Made by a program: the position numbers and the translations under genes. From Pseudomonadota bacterium (GTDB lineage: Bacteria; Pseudomonadota; Alphaproteobacteria; Caulobacterales; Aquidulcibacteraceae), in assembly GCA_023461135.1 (NCBI GenBank), contig JAEWNX010000388.1, forward strand, positions 1 to 15,240: a stretch of 15,240 nucleotides of DNA, written 5' to 3'. This document shows, piece after piece, positions 5,884 through 13,897 of this stretch (position 1 is its first letter; the number at the start of each line of letters is the position of its first letter). The notes below the pieces were generated by a model, which saw only the letters and a list, made by a program, of their open reading frames with translations, was not told where the DNA came from and did no database searches.

Positions 5884-8022
5884 ATGAATATTATGACCAA
5901 AGAACCGTCCGGTGGCGCGCCTGGCTATCCGCCTGGACCCCCGCAAGGTCTAGCGGAACTGTTCGGCGTCACCGCCGCACTGCAGATGCTGCGCCGGCGC
6001 ATCCTGATCATGGCGCTGATCGGCGTCACCGTCGCCGTCGGCGCGTTCGCCTACCTGATGCTGCAGACGCCGCGCTACAGCGCGACAGCCCTCGTCATGA
6101 TTAACCCGCGCCAAGAGCGCGTGCTCGACAACGAAAGCGTAATCGGCGCTTTGCCGCGTGACTCCTCGACCATCGATTCAGAAATCGAACTGCTGCGCTC
6201 GCCGGCCTTGCTGAACGAACTCGGACAGGCGCTCGGCATGCTGCGCCGGAACGATCCCAACGCGCCGACGGCCGAGGAGATCGCCGGCAGTCTCGCCGGC
6301 GCGATTCAGGTCCGCCGCCGCGGCCTCACCTTCGTCATCGAGATCACCGCCTCCTCGACGGATCCCCAGCGCGCCCAGCTAATCGCCAACACCTACGCCG
6401 ATGTGTACATCGCGAGCCAGGTGAACGCCCGCGTCGACACGGCGGCGCGCGCCAATTCCTGGCTGTCGCGACGCTTGGCGGAACTGCGCGAGGACGTGCA
6501 GGCCAAGGAATCCGCAGCGGAAACCTTCCGCGTGGAGTCCGGCTTGATGGCCGCTCAGGGCTCCTCGCTGGTTGAACAGCAAATCACCAACGTGCAGACG
6601 CAGGTGCTGCAGGCGCAGGCCGATCTGGCCGAGCGCGAAGCGCGCTATCGCCAATTGCAGGAAATGCGCAGTTCGGGCGCCTCGTTGGAATCCATCGGCA
6701 ACGCGCTGAACTCGCCCACGATCAGTGGCCTGCGGGAACGCGAAGCGGAAGTCGCGCGCCGCCAGTCGGATCTGGAATCGCGTTACCTCGACACCCACCC
6801 AGCCGTCCAAGCCGTCCGGGCCGAGCGCCGTGACATCGAATCCCAGATCCAGCGCGAGATCACACGCATCTCCGTGAACCTCGGCAACGAAGTAAACGTC
6901 GCGCGCGCGCGCTTGGCCACGCTGCAGGACTCCCTGCGCAACGCCGCCGGCGATCTTTCGGACAATTCCAGCGCCAGCGTCCGCCTGCGGGAACTCGAGC
7001 GCGAGGCAGCCGCGAGTCGCCAAGTCTACGAAAGCTACCTGCAGCGCTATCAAGAAATCGCCGACCAGGATCAGCTCAACACTTCCGACGCGCGGCTGAT
7101 GGCGTACGCCTCGCTGCCAGGGGCGCCCTCCTCGCCGCGCCTGCGCATCGCCATCGCGCTGGCGATCGCCGTGGGCCTGATGCTCGGCTTCGGCGCCGGC
7201 GTGATCGCCGAAATCCTCGACCAGTCGGTGAAGAACGCGGACGAACTGGAAGCCAAGGTCGGCTACCCGGCGATTGCGTCGATCCCGACCATCTCCAAGC
7301 GCATGATGCGCCAGATGCCGCCGGCGGAACGTCATCCGTCCGGGTATCTCGTCGGCAGGCCGATGTCGGCGTTCACCGAAGCGCTGCGCGTGCTGCGGAC
7401 GGTGATCGTCTATTCCAAGCTCGACTTTTCGGTGAAGGTCGTCGCCATCACTTCGGCGCTTCCTGACGAAGGCAAGACCACCATCTCGATGTGCCTGGCG
7501 CGGGTTGCGGCCATGTCCGGCCAGCGCGTTTGCGTCGTCGACTGCGACTTGCGCAAGCAATCGATCAACGACGTGATCGATATCGAGACCGACGTGGGCA
7601 TCCTGCAAGTGCTGGCCGGCGAAGCGCCCTGGCGCTCGGCCATCGTGCGCGATCCGAACTCAGACGCGCACGTTCTGCCGGTCGCCACCTCCGGATTTAC
7701 GCCGCGCGATGTGTTCGGCTCGGAAGCGATGGAGCGGCTCGTCGGGGAACTGCGCGCGCACTATGATCTGGTCATCCTGGACTGCGCGCCGATCCTCGCC
7801 GTGGCCGAAACGCGGGTTCTGGTGAAGCACGCCGATACCGTCGTGATCGTGGCGCGCGCAGGGCGCTCGCACATCGGCGCCGTGCGTACGGCCGTGACGC
7901 AAACCGAAGCCGCTGGCGGCAAGGTGCTGGGCGTTGCGCTCAATTGCGTGCTGCCGCATTGGCAGTCCTACGCGGACTCGCTCTACTTCTACCAGGCGAA
8001 GTCGTACTACAGCGTCTCCTGA
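5884..8022 (+). CDS. Wzc-like polysaccharide co-polymerase with tyrosine autokinase domain
   Basis: Inner-membrane protein that sets polymer chain length and drives export with the Wza-like lipoprotein, cycling through tyrosine phosphorylation. It has 712 residues, the usual size for Wzc/GumC/ExoP-type fusions. Domains in order: Wzz-type N-terminus with a first membrane helix (about 40-60); a long periplasmic coiled-coil region (about 180-390) with a GNVR-like segment (RLRELEREAAASRQVYESYL); a second membrane helix (about 420-443); and a cytoplasmic BY-kinase. Kinase motifs: Walker A ALPDEGKTT (525-533, K531), Walker A' VVDCDLRK (551-558), Walker B VILDCAP (630-636). The C-terminal tail has a tyrosine cluster (Y696, Y701, Y703, Y708, Y709), the expected autophosphorylation sites. 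No clear ribosome site precedes the ATG; M4 at 5893 is an alternative. Its last 16 bases overlap the convergent glycosyltransferase gene. Confidence 0.95.
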   Translation: MNIMTKEPSGGAPGYPPGPPQGLAELFGVTAALQMLRRRILIMALIGVTVAVGAFAYLMLQTPRYSATALVMINPRQERVLDNESVIGALPRDSSTIDSEIELLRSPALLNELGQALGMLRRNDPNAPTAEEIAGSLAGAIQVRRRGLTFVIEITASSTDPQRAQLIANTYADVYIASQVNARVDTAARANSWLSRRLAELREDVQAKESAAETFRVESGLMAAQGSSLVEQQITNVQTQVLQAQADLAEREARYRQLQEMRSSGASLESIGNALNSPTISGLREREAEVARRQSDLESRYLDTHPAVQAVRAERRDIESQIQREITRISVNLGNEVNVARARLATLQDSLRNAAGDLSDNSSASVRLRELEREAAASRQVYESYLQRYQEIADQDQLNTSDARLMAYASLPGAPSSPRLRIAIALAIAVGLMLGFGAGVIAEILDQSVKNADELEAKVGYPAIASIPTISKRMMRQMPPAERHPSGYLVGRPMSAFTEALRVLRTVIVYSKLDFSVKVVAITSALPDEGKTTISMCLARVAAMSGQRVCVVDCDLRKQSINDVIDIETDVGILQVLAGEAPWRSAIVRDPNSDAHVLPVATSGFTPRDVFGSEAMERLVGELRAHYDLVILDCAPILAVAETRVLVKHADTVVIVARAGRSHIGAVRTAVTQTEAAGGKVLGVALNCVLPHWQSYADSLYFYQAKSYYSVS

Positions 8023-9212
8023 CGACGCCGGATCGCCGCTTCGATCGCATCGCACAGCGCATCGCCGATTGCGTCGGAATGGGCGCGTTCCAAATAGGCG
8101 CGCGCCCGCGCGGCAAGCATTTGCTTCAGCCGTGGCTTATCACGAAGCGACAGAGCCGCACGCAGCACGCGCTCCGGCGTGGCCGCCACGAGGAGTTCGC
8201 GGTTCGCGCGCGCGCTTAGGCCTTCAAGCGCCTTCGGCGTGGCGACCACGGGACAGCCCAACGCCATGCCGTCGAGCACCTTGATCTTCACCCCGCTGCC
8301 GCTGACGACCGGGGCCAGGAAAACACCGGCGCCTGCCAGCGTGTTAAGATCGGCGACGCGGCCAACGAAGCGGAAGCTTTGTTCGTCGAACTCCCGCGGC
8401 AAATCCTCCGGGTGATCGCCGACGGCTTCGATCACGGCATCCGCAGGCCAAGCGCCTTCAGCGCGCAACGCGCTGACGGCGCCAGCCATCGCGCGCAGCA
8501 TCGTGACGTTCTCCGCGTAGCGCATGTTGCCGAGGAAGATGAGCCGCCGGCCGGGCGGGCGCGTCTCGGCCAGCGGCGCGCGCATCGGCGGCGCGGCCAT
8601 CACGTGACGCGCGGCGAGCGCCTGCGCTTCGCGCGGCGAGGTAAAGAGAATGAGGTCGGCAGTCCCGGCAACGTCGCGTTCATAGGCGGCGCAGCGCGCG
8701 GATTCCGCGCGCAGCAGCGGGCCCGCCATCAAGCGCGCAACCCGCGAAACCGGGCCTACACGCTGCGCAAGGAAACCCATCACATCGTAGTCGGTGCTCG
8801 ACGCCAGCCGGTAACGCTCGGACAGGAGGTCGTCGTAATCGATCACGCGGGCCACGTGGGGCGGGGCATCTCGTGCGAGCGGGACTAGCCGCAGCATGTC
8901 GACATAGATCGCGGCCGCATCCGCAGCCATCGCCGCAACGCGCGCGCGCGCCGCGGCGCCGTGATAGAGCCACGTCTGCATTGGCGCGCGCGAAAGCATG
9001 GCGGCGTTCACGGCGACGCCAAGCGGTCCTGCCATCGGGAGAAACGTCAGCCCATCATCGCTCGCGTCGCCGGCGGCGTGTCCCACGACCGCCAGCCGCG
9101 TCTTGAACCGCCGCTGCGCCTGCTCGATGCGCTGCCGGAGCATGACGCCGCGCCCACTCTTCTCGGCAAAAGGATGCCGGCTCAGCAGCATCAGGAGCAC
9201 TGGCTTGTTCAT
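8007..9212 (-). CDS. GT-B glycosyltransferase (family 4-like)
   Basis: Retaining-type GT-B glycosyltransferase, probably cytoplasmic, 401 residues. Seen: an N-terminal strand VLLMLLSRHPFAEKSG (5-20); a central segment LIFLGNMRYAENVTML (224-239), typical of the second Rossmann domain; and the nucleotide-sugar motif SGSGVKIKVLDGMALGCPVV (304-323), with Lys and Asp where family 4 members usually have K-x-x-E/D. It resembles the family-4 sugar transferases often found in exopolysaccharide loci (for example those of exosortase-linked loci), but no exosortase gene is seen here. It is the last gene of a three-gene leftward operon and overlaps the preceding gene by four bases. Its 3' end overlaps the convergent Wzc-like gene by 16 bases. 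Confidence 0.9.
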   Translation of the reverse strand: MNKPVLLMLLSRHPFAEKSGRGVMLRQRIEQAQRRFKTRLAVVGHAAGDASDDGLTFLPMAGPLGVAVNAAMLSRAPMQTWLYHGAAARARVAAMAADAAAIYVDMLRLVPLARDAPPHVARVIDYDDLLSERYRLASSTDYDVMGFLAQRVGPVSRVARLMAGPLLRAESARCAAYERDVAGTADLILFTSPREAQALAARHVMAAPPMRAPLAETRPPGRRLIFLGNMRYAENVTMLRAMAGAVSALRAEGAWPADAVIEAVGDHPEDLPREFDEQSFRFVGRVADLNTLAGAGVFLAPVVSGSGVKIKVLDGMALGCPVVATPKALEGLSARANRELLVAATPERVLRAALSLRDKPRLKQMLAARARAYLERAHSDAIGDALCDAIEAAIRRRQETL

Positions 9213-10336
9213 CGGACGGGGCTGGCCAGGGCTGCGTCGATGACAGCTTGAAGTTCGTCTTTCGGCTGGACGAAGACGCTCAGGGGCGCAGCTAGCAGCC
9301 GCTCACGCGCCGTTGCGACCTCTTGAGGGTCGAGGGCGCGGACAAACGCCGGCAGCGTCTCCTCCAGCGGTTCGGGCAGCGTGAAGCCAAACCCATGCGC
9401 CTCGATCCAGCGCCCGGTTTCGCTGTCAGCGGGGGCAACCGGCGGCGCGCCATAATAGCCGCCTTCATAGAGCCGGTTCGGCAGCAGCCATTTGGAATTG
9501 GCGGCCGCGTCGTGGAAATCGCCGGCCCAGACCAGGTCGACATCGCGATAAATCTCCGCGAGATCCTGCGGCCACGCATAGCGCCCTGCAAAGCGCACAT
9601 TGCTCTGCGCTCCGACACGCGCCTCGAAATCTGGAATGGCCGCCAGCGCCGGCGTACCGCGCATTGTCAGTTCGACCTTAGCCGGAAACCGCGCCGCAAG
9701 ATCGAGCAGCAAGGACAAACTGCGTTCGCAGCGCAGATTGCCGAACCAGCCGATGCGCAGCGTGTTGCCAGCCGGAGCCCGGGCCGCAGGCCGCGCGCCG
9801 TACTCGAACCCCGACGGCAACCGGTTCTCGACCAGCGCCGTGCGCACGCGCCCGGGATGGCGCTTGTCGAAATACTCGCGCACGAACGCCGGCGAACTGA
9901 CGACGACCAGCGCCACGTCGCCGATCAGCGCCGCCTCCGCCGCGCGAAAGCTCGCGCCAAGCGCGTCATCGCGCGCGAGGAACCTGTGCACGTCGAGGCA
10001 TTCGTAAACCAGCCGCGCACGCGAGCCGCTCATCCCTTTCGCCCAGCGCGCGAGCGCCAGCATGTCGAGATTGCGCGCGTAGAAGATGTCGCCCGCCCGT
10101 AGGGTCTCGCGATGCTGCTGCAGAATGGGCCGCGCCGCGACCAGCGCGCCAATCCGCTGCCCGAACGCGGCGTCGCGAGTCTCGCCCAGGTCCACATTGC
10201 GCCAGCCGGACTCAACCGGCGCGCCGCGGCGCATGGTGAAGGCGGCCACGTCCGCGCCCACATCGGCGAATGCCTTGATCCGCCGCTGAACGGCCGCGTC
10301 CCGCGCGTCGTGCCCGAAGAAAACCAGCTTCACCAC
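9209..10336 (-). CDS. GT-B glycosyltransferase (ExoL-like)
   Basis: Probable glycosyltransferase of 375 residues. The N-terminus KLVFFGHDARDAAVQRRIKA (3-22) and the stretch VYECLDVHRFLA (110-121) look like proteins annotated as succinoglycan ExoL-like glycosyltransferases; that likeness is from memory of the family. The second half has LRIGWFGNLRCERSL (193-207), the start of the C-terminal Rossmann domain, and NRLYEGGYYGAPPVA (287-301), which takes the place of the E-x-A-x-x-G-x-P-V donor motif. The start is GTG, with a second GTG directly after it and no strong ribosome site. It lies 63 bases after the phosphoglycosyl transferase stop and overlaps the next glycosyltransferase by four bases (ATGA), so the operon is well supported. 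Confidence 0.85.
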   Translation of the reverse strand: MVKLVFFGHDARDAAVQRRIKAFADVGADVAAFTMRRGAPVESGWRNVDLGETRDAAFGQRIGALVAARPILQQHRETLRAGDIFYARNLDMLALARWAKGMSGSRARLVYECLDVHRFLARDDALGASFRAAEAALIGDVALVVVSSPAFVREYFDKRHPGRVRTALVENRLPSGFEYGARPAARAPAGNTLRIGWFGNLRCERSLSLLLDLAARFPAKVELTMRGTPALAAIPDFEARVGAQSNVRFAGRYAWPQDLAEIYRDVDLVWAGDFHDAAANSKWLLPNRLYEGGYYGAPPVAPADSETGRWIEAHGFGFTLPEPLEETLPAFVRALDPQEVATARERLLAAPLSVFVQPKDELQAVIDAALASPVR

Positions 10337-10399
10337 AGCGGAAACGAGGACGCATGAGTCCGCGCTTCGCGCAAGCGGTAGCGTAAATGTGGAGCGGTC

Positions 10400-11188
10400 T
10401 TAGCTCGCAGCGCGCGTGCGGCGGCGGATCGGCGCGTCGTCGCTCCGGGGAATTGGGCGCGTGCGCTTGATCTTGGTCGGGCGCCAGAGCTCGCCGCGGT
10501 CACGGAGGCCGCGCAGCGCGTCCGAGAGGATGACGATGTCCGTCATCATCGACCATGAGAAGGCGTAGATCTTGTATTGGCTCGCCTCTTCCTCGTCAGC
10601 GTCGACGATGGTGCTGACGCCGACAACGCCGGGGCGAGCACTGAGATAATACCGCTTGCCCGTCTTCATCGGCTCAAGCTGCTCTTGCGAGAGCGGCGAG
10701 GGGCCAACCAGAGACATGTCTCCAGCAAGCACGTTGAACAAGCGCGGCAAGCGCTCGATCGCGCGGCGCCATTTTTCCCGGCGCGATTCCGCCTTGCTCG
10801 TGATCGAGTTCCAATCGTTGGCCGGCTTCTCTTCCTTCGGCCCATGCAGAAGCGCGATCGTGGCGCTCGGCGGCTCCAGCCGAAGCGTGAAGCATTTGAA
10901 CACGCGTCCGCCATAGCCGACGCGCTCGTGCGCCTGGAAAACGGGCGCGGGATGTTTGATCTTCGACCACGCCGCCGCGATCAGCAGCGCCGGCAGCCAC
11001 AGCGGCAGCGTCACGAGCGTGAGCGTGAAATCGAAAGCGCGCTTGGCCCAACCGCCGAGCATCGCGTCGTAGGAAATCACAGGCGCGCTCGCGAGGTCGC
11101 GCCGTAGCGCCGCCTCGAAAGCACTGCACTCTTCCGCTTTCTGCGTACCTGGCTGGTCCGAGGACCCGCGAGGCATCTGGATGAGCAT
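10400..11188 (-). CDS. Divergent bacterial sugar transferase (polyprenyl-phosphate phosphoglycosyl transferase)
   Basis: Related to monotopic phosphoglycosyl transferases (WbaP C-terminal part, ExoY, PglC), which put the first sugar phosphate on undecaprenyl phosphate. It has 262 residues with one hydrophobic re-entrant segment (about 52-74), preceded by the family's K-R-x-F-D motif (KRAFDF, 49-54). Seen: FQAHERVGYGGRVFKCFTLR (84-103), matching the usual Q-x-R-x-G-x-x-G-x-x-F-x-x-x-K-F-R, and LPRLFNVLAGDMSLVGPSPL (147-166), matching L-P-Q-L-x-N-V-L-x-G-D-M-S-L-V-G-P-R-P. Odd: the catalytic Asp-Glu dyad just before this block reads E145-R146, and GPRP reads GPSP. The start follows AGGA by seven bases. 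It is the first gene of the leftward operon and may be a first-sugar transferase with altered chemistry or an inactive relative. Confidence 0.85.
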   Translation of the reverse strand: MLIQMPRGSSDQPGTQKAEECSAFEAALRRDLASAPVISYDAMLGGWAKRAFDFTLTLVTLPLWLPALLIAAAWSKIKHPAPVFQAHERVGYGGRVFKCFTLRLEPPSATIALLHGPKEEKPANDWNSITSKAESRREKWRRAIERLPRLFNVLAGDMSLVGPSPLSQEQLEPMKTGKRYYLSARPGVVGVSTIVDADEEEASQYKIYAFSWSMMTDIVILSDALRGLRDRGELWRPTKIKRTRPIPRSDDAPIRRRTRAAS

Positions 11189-11505
11189 TGGCAGATCCTG
11201 ACCCCGTGCCCGTTGAGATTAGAAACCTCTAACGAAACTTCAACGGCTCTTCCGAACGCGTTGGCGATATTTCCGCGCCGGAGTGTATAAATCCACAGGT
11301 CGCGCGCGCGACGCGAAATCCAGGCCTGCCGCCACCCCGCCGCGCGCCTATGGACAGCCCGGACGCGGCCCATTGGCCGAGCAGCAAAAATCAGTCGAAA
11401 GCGGGTCCTGCTTCGCTGTAGAGTGCAATCGTGCGAGCCGCCGCGGGGGTGCGTTCGACCTTGCTTTTGAGCACCTGAACAGCGCCGTCGAGGAGAACCC
11501 GCACG
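11189..11505. promoter_or_regulatory. Divergent control region between sugar transferase and pseudokinase genes
   Basis: No credible gene lies in these 317 bases. They separate the leftward sugar-transferase operon from the rightward Wzc-like pseudokinase gene, so both promoters should be here. The part next to the sugar transferase (about 11215-11295) is less GC-rich than its surroundings and carries a nested inverted repeat. A weak plus-strand candidate promoter is TTGGCG (11261-11266) with GTATAA (11285-11290), spacing 18. The rest, to 11490, shows nothing recognisable. Confidence 0.45.
11210..11246. repeat. Nested inverted repeat near the sugar-transferase start
   Basis: Outer arms CCGTTGA (11210-11216) and TCAACGG (11240-11246) are perfect complements. 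Inner arms TTAGA (11219-11223) and TCTAA (11228-11232) are too, around AACC. The element lies 22 bases upstream of the leftward ATG and just before its ribosome site (AGGA, 11196-11199). It could be a DNA operator or, in the leftward transcript, a leader hairpin. Confidence 0.5.
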
Positions 11506-12549
11506 TTGACGTCCCCCGTGGCAAGCGAACGTTCCCCTCATATGGACGGCCTTGGGCGACGCTCGCGTCAGCGTCAGCGCAAGAGCGGACCGGACGGCGC
11601 GGCCCTGGTGTGGGCGCGCCTTGGGCGCGGCGCGGGGCGCCAATGGCTCGTTGTTGCCGTGCTGGCGCTCTTCTTTTCAGCGCTGGGTCTTTGGTTTCAC
11701 ACGGCCGCCGGCGCCTGGATCACCATTGACACAGCCGTTCTCTATGCCGGCCTGGGCGTCGCGGCGGCGCTTCTAGTGGGTCTGGTGCGCGAACTGGGCC
11801 GCAACACGATCACCTCCGTCTCCAGCCTTGGGAAGAACCGCGGCTACACTGTGCTTGGCGCTGCGCCCGAACTTTCAGCGCGCGCGCTGCGCCAGTTACC
11901 GCCGGACCAGCGTTCGCCGCTCGGATGCGTGACGAACGAACCCGCCTCGCCCTTCGCAACAGCCTTCCGCGATCTGCAGGGCAACGTGGCGCCCGATGGC
12001 GTCGTCGCCTTCATCGGCTCGTTTGCCGGCGAAGGCGCCACGACCTCCGCCGTGTGCGCTGCCGCCAGCGCAAGCCAGCAGGGCAAGTCGGTGCTCATCG
12101 TAGATTGCGATCTGCGCCGCCGCAGCCTCACCCGTGGATTCGGCCTCTCGCCTGAACTCGGCGTGCTGGAGGCGTGCGAACGGCCGGAATACTGGCGCGA
12201 CTACGTGGAAGAGGAGCACGAGACGGGTCTCCAATTTCTGCCCGCCGCCAAGCCGCTTTCGCCCTGGCGCACCTTGATCGGGCATGCGGGGTTTCCGGCG
12301 CTGCTCAATCAGTTGCGCGAGGCCTACGATCTGGTGGTGCTGGATTGCGCGCCCGCACTCGGAAGCGCAGAGGGGCCCATGGTCGCGCGTCTCGCCCAGC
12401 GCAGTGTGATCGTGGCGGTTTGGGATCAGACGCCAATCGGGGCGATCCGCCACACGATGCGCACGCTACGCCGCAACCCCGGCACTACTGGCGTCTATGT
12501 CAATCGGGTGCCGCCGGGATACCGCTTCGGCCGGCTGCGGCCGGACTGA
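11506..12549 (+). CDS. Truncated Wzc-like protein with degenerate kinase domain (apparent pseudokinase)
   Basis: Paralogue of the cytoplasmic half of Wzc-type kinases, 347 residues from a TTG start. That start has GAGGAG (11490-11495) 10 bases upstream; GTG 11518 and ATG 11542 are weaker choices. Seen: a basic N-terminus; two membrane helices (about 46-64 and 74-94) joined by a short loop instead of the large Wzz/coiled-coil domain; then a kinase-like fold. Walker A' (VDCDLRRR, 199-206) and Walker B (VVLDCAP, 277-283) are intact. Walker A reads GSFAGEGATT (171-180), with Ala178 in place of the invariant Lys. There is no C-terminal tyrosine cluster. Similarity to the 712-residue protein continues outside the motifs (RQLPPDQR against RQMPPAER). 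It may bind or regulate the active kinase rather than phosphorylate. Its last 50 bases overlap the convergent Hsp70-like gene. Confidence 0.88.
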   Translation: MTSPVASERSPHMDGLGRRSRQRQRKSGPDGAALVWARLGRGAGRQWLVVAVLALFFSALGLWFHTAAGAWITIDTAVLYAGLGVAAALLVGLVRELGRNTITSVSSLGKNRGYTVLGAAPELSARALRQLPPDQRSPLGCVTNEPASPFATAFRDLQGNVAPDGVVAFIGSFAGEGATTSAVCAAASASQQGKSVLIVDCDLRRRSLTRGFGLSPELGVLEACERPEYWRDYVEEEHETGLQFLPAAKPLSPWRTLIGHAGFPALLNQLREAYDLVVLDCAPALGSAEGPMVARLAQRSVIVAVWDQTPIGAIRHTMRTLRRNPGTTGVYVNRVPPGYRFGRLRPD

Positions 12550-13897
12550 GTTCAGGCCGCGCCGCCAACATCGTGTCCGGCGCCAGCGCGCCGCCGATCG
12601 CGATGGCGAGTTGGGGAAAGACCGGCGCGAGATTGCCCCGAAATTCAGGTGCAGAGGCCCAATCGGGCGTCGCCGGCCGGGGCTCGATGATCAGCTTGGC
12701 GGAGCGCGACGGCTTTCGCTTGAGCAGCGCCTGGATGAACGGCGCCTCGGCGCCCCCGCCCACCGCGACTGTCTGGACGCCCCGCCGTTTGCGCTCCATC
12801 GCGGAATCGCGCACCGCCTCCATGCTTTCGTCGTAGGCGCGCTGCAGGTTCTTCACGAAATCCCGGAAATCCCGGTCTTTCTCCACGTCGCGCATGGAGA
12901 TTGAGAGGGTGCGCTTTTCGTGGCGCAACATCGCTTTGCCGTCAGAGTAAAGGCTGTCCTTGATGTCGCGCATGTGGCGCATCAGCAAGCGCCACAGCAG
13001 CGATTGCTGTTCCTGCGAGCGCGCCCAGCCATTGGCGTCCAGCACGATGTTGGCGACGATCCGATCGATGAAGTCGCCCGCTTGCTTCAGCGTGACGCGC
13101 GCCTGGGGGAGCTCCTCCATGCGACCCCCGCTCCGCGCGATCGCGGCGATGTCCGTCGTGCCTGCGCCCATGTCGACGACAACCATGTGCGAGGCGCTTT
13201 CTTCCAGCCCGATCGATGTGTACGCGGCCGCCGCGGTCGCCTCGAACACCAAGCCCATCTGCACGGCGCGCGGATGGGACAGCGCGCCCGGAAGCGCGTC
13301 GCTGACCGCCTTCAGGGACACGCCTTGTGGGGAAAGGATCTTCTCTCCTATCGCGGCGCGAAACGCCTCGGCCTCGCCGAACAGGCGGACGACCGAATTG
13401 TGCAGCCCGCCGCTGTCGCCGCTTCGCCAGGCCGGCGCCGCGTAACGGCGCTCAAGCCCGCTCGCTTCGGAGAGCACCGGATCGGCGCGCACGGCGCGGT
13501 CGGTCGCGGCAAGCAGGTAGGCCAGATAAAGCACCACGAGATCGCGCATCGGAAACACGCGATGCGGATCGATCGAGGCGGGCGCGCCGGTGTTCAGCGC
13601 ACGATCCAGATCGCTGACGGACAGCAGCGTCTTGAACGAGCGCAGCGCCTGGCGCTTCTTGTGCGCGAGCGCATCGGCCCGCGCTATCGCCGCGCGGCCG
13701 AACAGAATGCGGTCCTCGTCGACGAACACGGCGCTGTCGAGCAGGAAAGGGTTCGCCCCCTCCTCGCGCGACAGCATCAGCGGGCGGATGTCCTCGGGAT
13801 GAAAGCGCGACCAGGCGCCAACCGGAGCAGCCGCCGCCTTGGAGAAGGCGGTGCCGAAATCGATGCAGAGCGCCCAGGCCTCGCGCGATGATGTCAT
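12500..13897 (-). CDS. Hsp70-like ATPase lacking a substrate-binding domain
   Basis: Actin/Hsp70-fold ATPase of 465 residues, cytoplasmic (no signal or membrane helix). Seen in order: phosphate-1 loop CIDFGTAFSK (11-20); the Hsp70 connect motif FEATAAAAY (218-226), matching DnaK N-E-P-T-A-A-A-L-A-Y; phosphate-2 loop VVDMGAGTTDIA (240-251); adenosine motif AVGGGAEAPFIQALL (378-392); and AIAIGGAL (431-438), matching DnaK A-V-A-I-G-A-A. The protein ends about 27 residues later, so the nucleotide-binding domain is complete but the beta-sandwich and lid are absent, as in YegD-type proteins. It overlaps the GrpE-like gene by four bases (ATGA), indicating co-translation. The client or function is unknown; a structural ATPase or chaperone role for the envelope genes is possible. 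Its 3' end overlaps the pseudokinase gene by 50 bases. Confidence 0.88.
   Translation of the reverse strand: MTSSREAWALCIDFGTAFSKAAAAPVGAWSRFHPEDIRPLMLSREEGANPFLLDSAVFVDEDRILFGRAAIARADALAHKKRQALRSFKTLLSVSDLDRALNTGAPASIDPHRVFPMRDLVVLYLAYLLAATDRAVRADPVLSEASGLERRYAAPAWRSGDSGGLHNSVVRLFGEAEAFRAAIGEKILSPQGVSLKAVSDALPGALSHPRAVQMGLVFEATAAAAYTSIGLEESASHMVVVDMGAGTTDIAAIARSGGRMEELPQARVTLKQAGDFIDRIVANIVLDANGWARSQEQQSLLWRLLMRHMRDIKDSLYSDGKAMLRHEKRTLSISMRDVEKDRDFRDFVKNLQRAYDESMEAVRDSAMERKRRGVQTVAVGGGAEAPFIQALLKRKPSRSAKLIIEPRPATPDWASAPEFRGNLAPVFPQLAIAIGGALAPDTMLAARPELSPAAAGRSGIPAAPD

Noticed and set aside
6379..7608. Long open frame of 409 codons on the minus strand
   Set aside because: It lies wholly opposite the Wzc-like gene, whose domains and kinase motifs are intact. 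The frame is Arg/His/Gly-rich with no recognisable family; it is an antisense effect of high GC.
11299..11312. Perfect palindrome GTCGCGCGCGCGAC
   Set aside because: Alternating CG runs arise often at this base composition (a similar run is at 6899-6914 inside a gene), so it is not evidence of a binding site.
12920..13891. Open frame of 323 codons on the plus strand
   Set aside because: It is antisense to the Hsp70-like gene, where all nucleotide-binding motifs are present on the minus strand. Its composition is Arg/His/Ala-rich.
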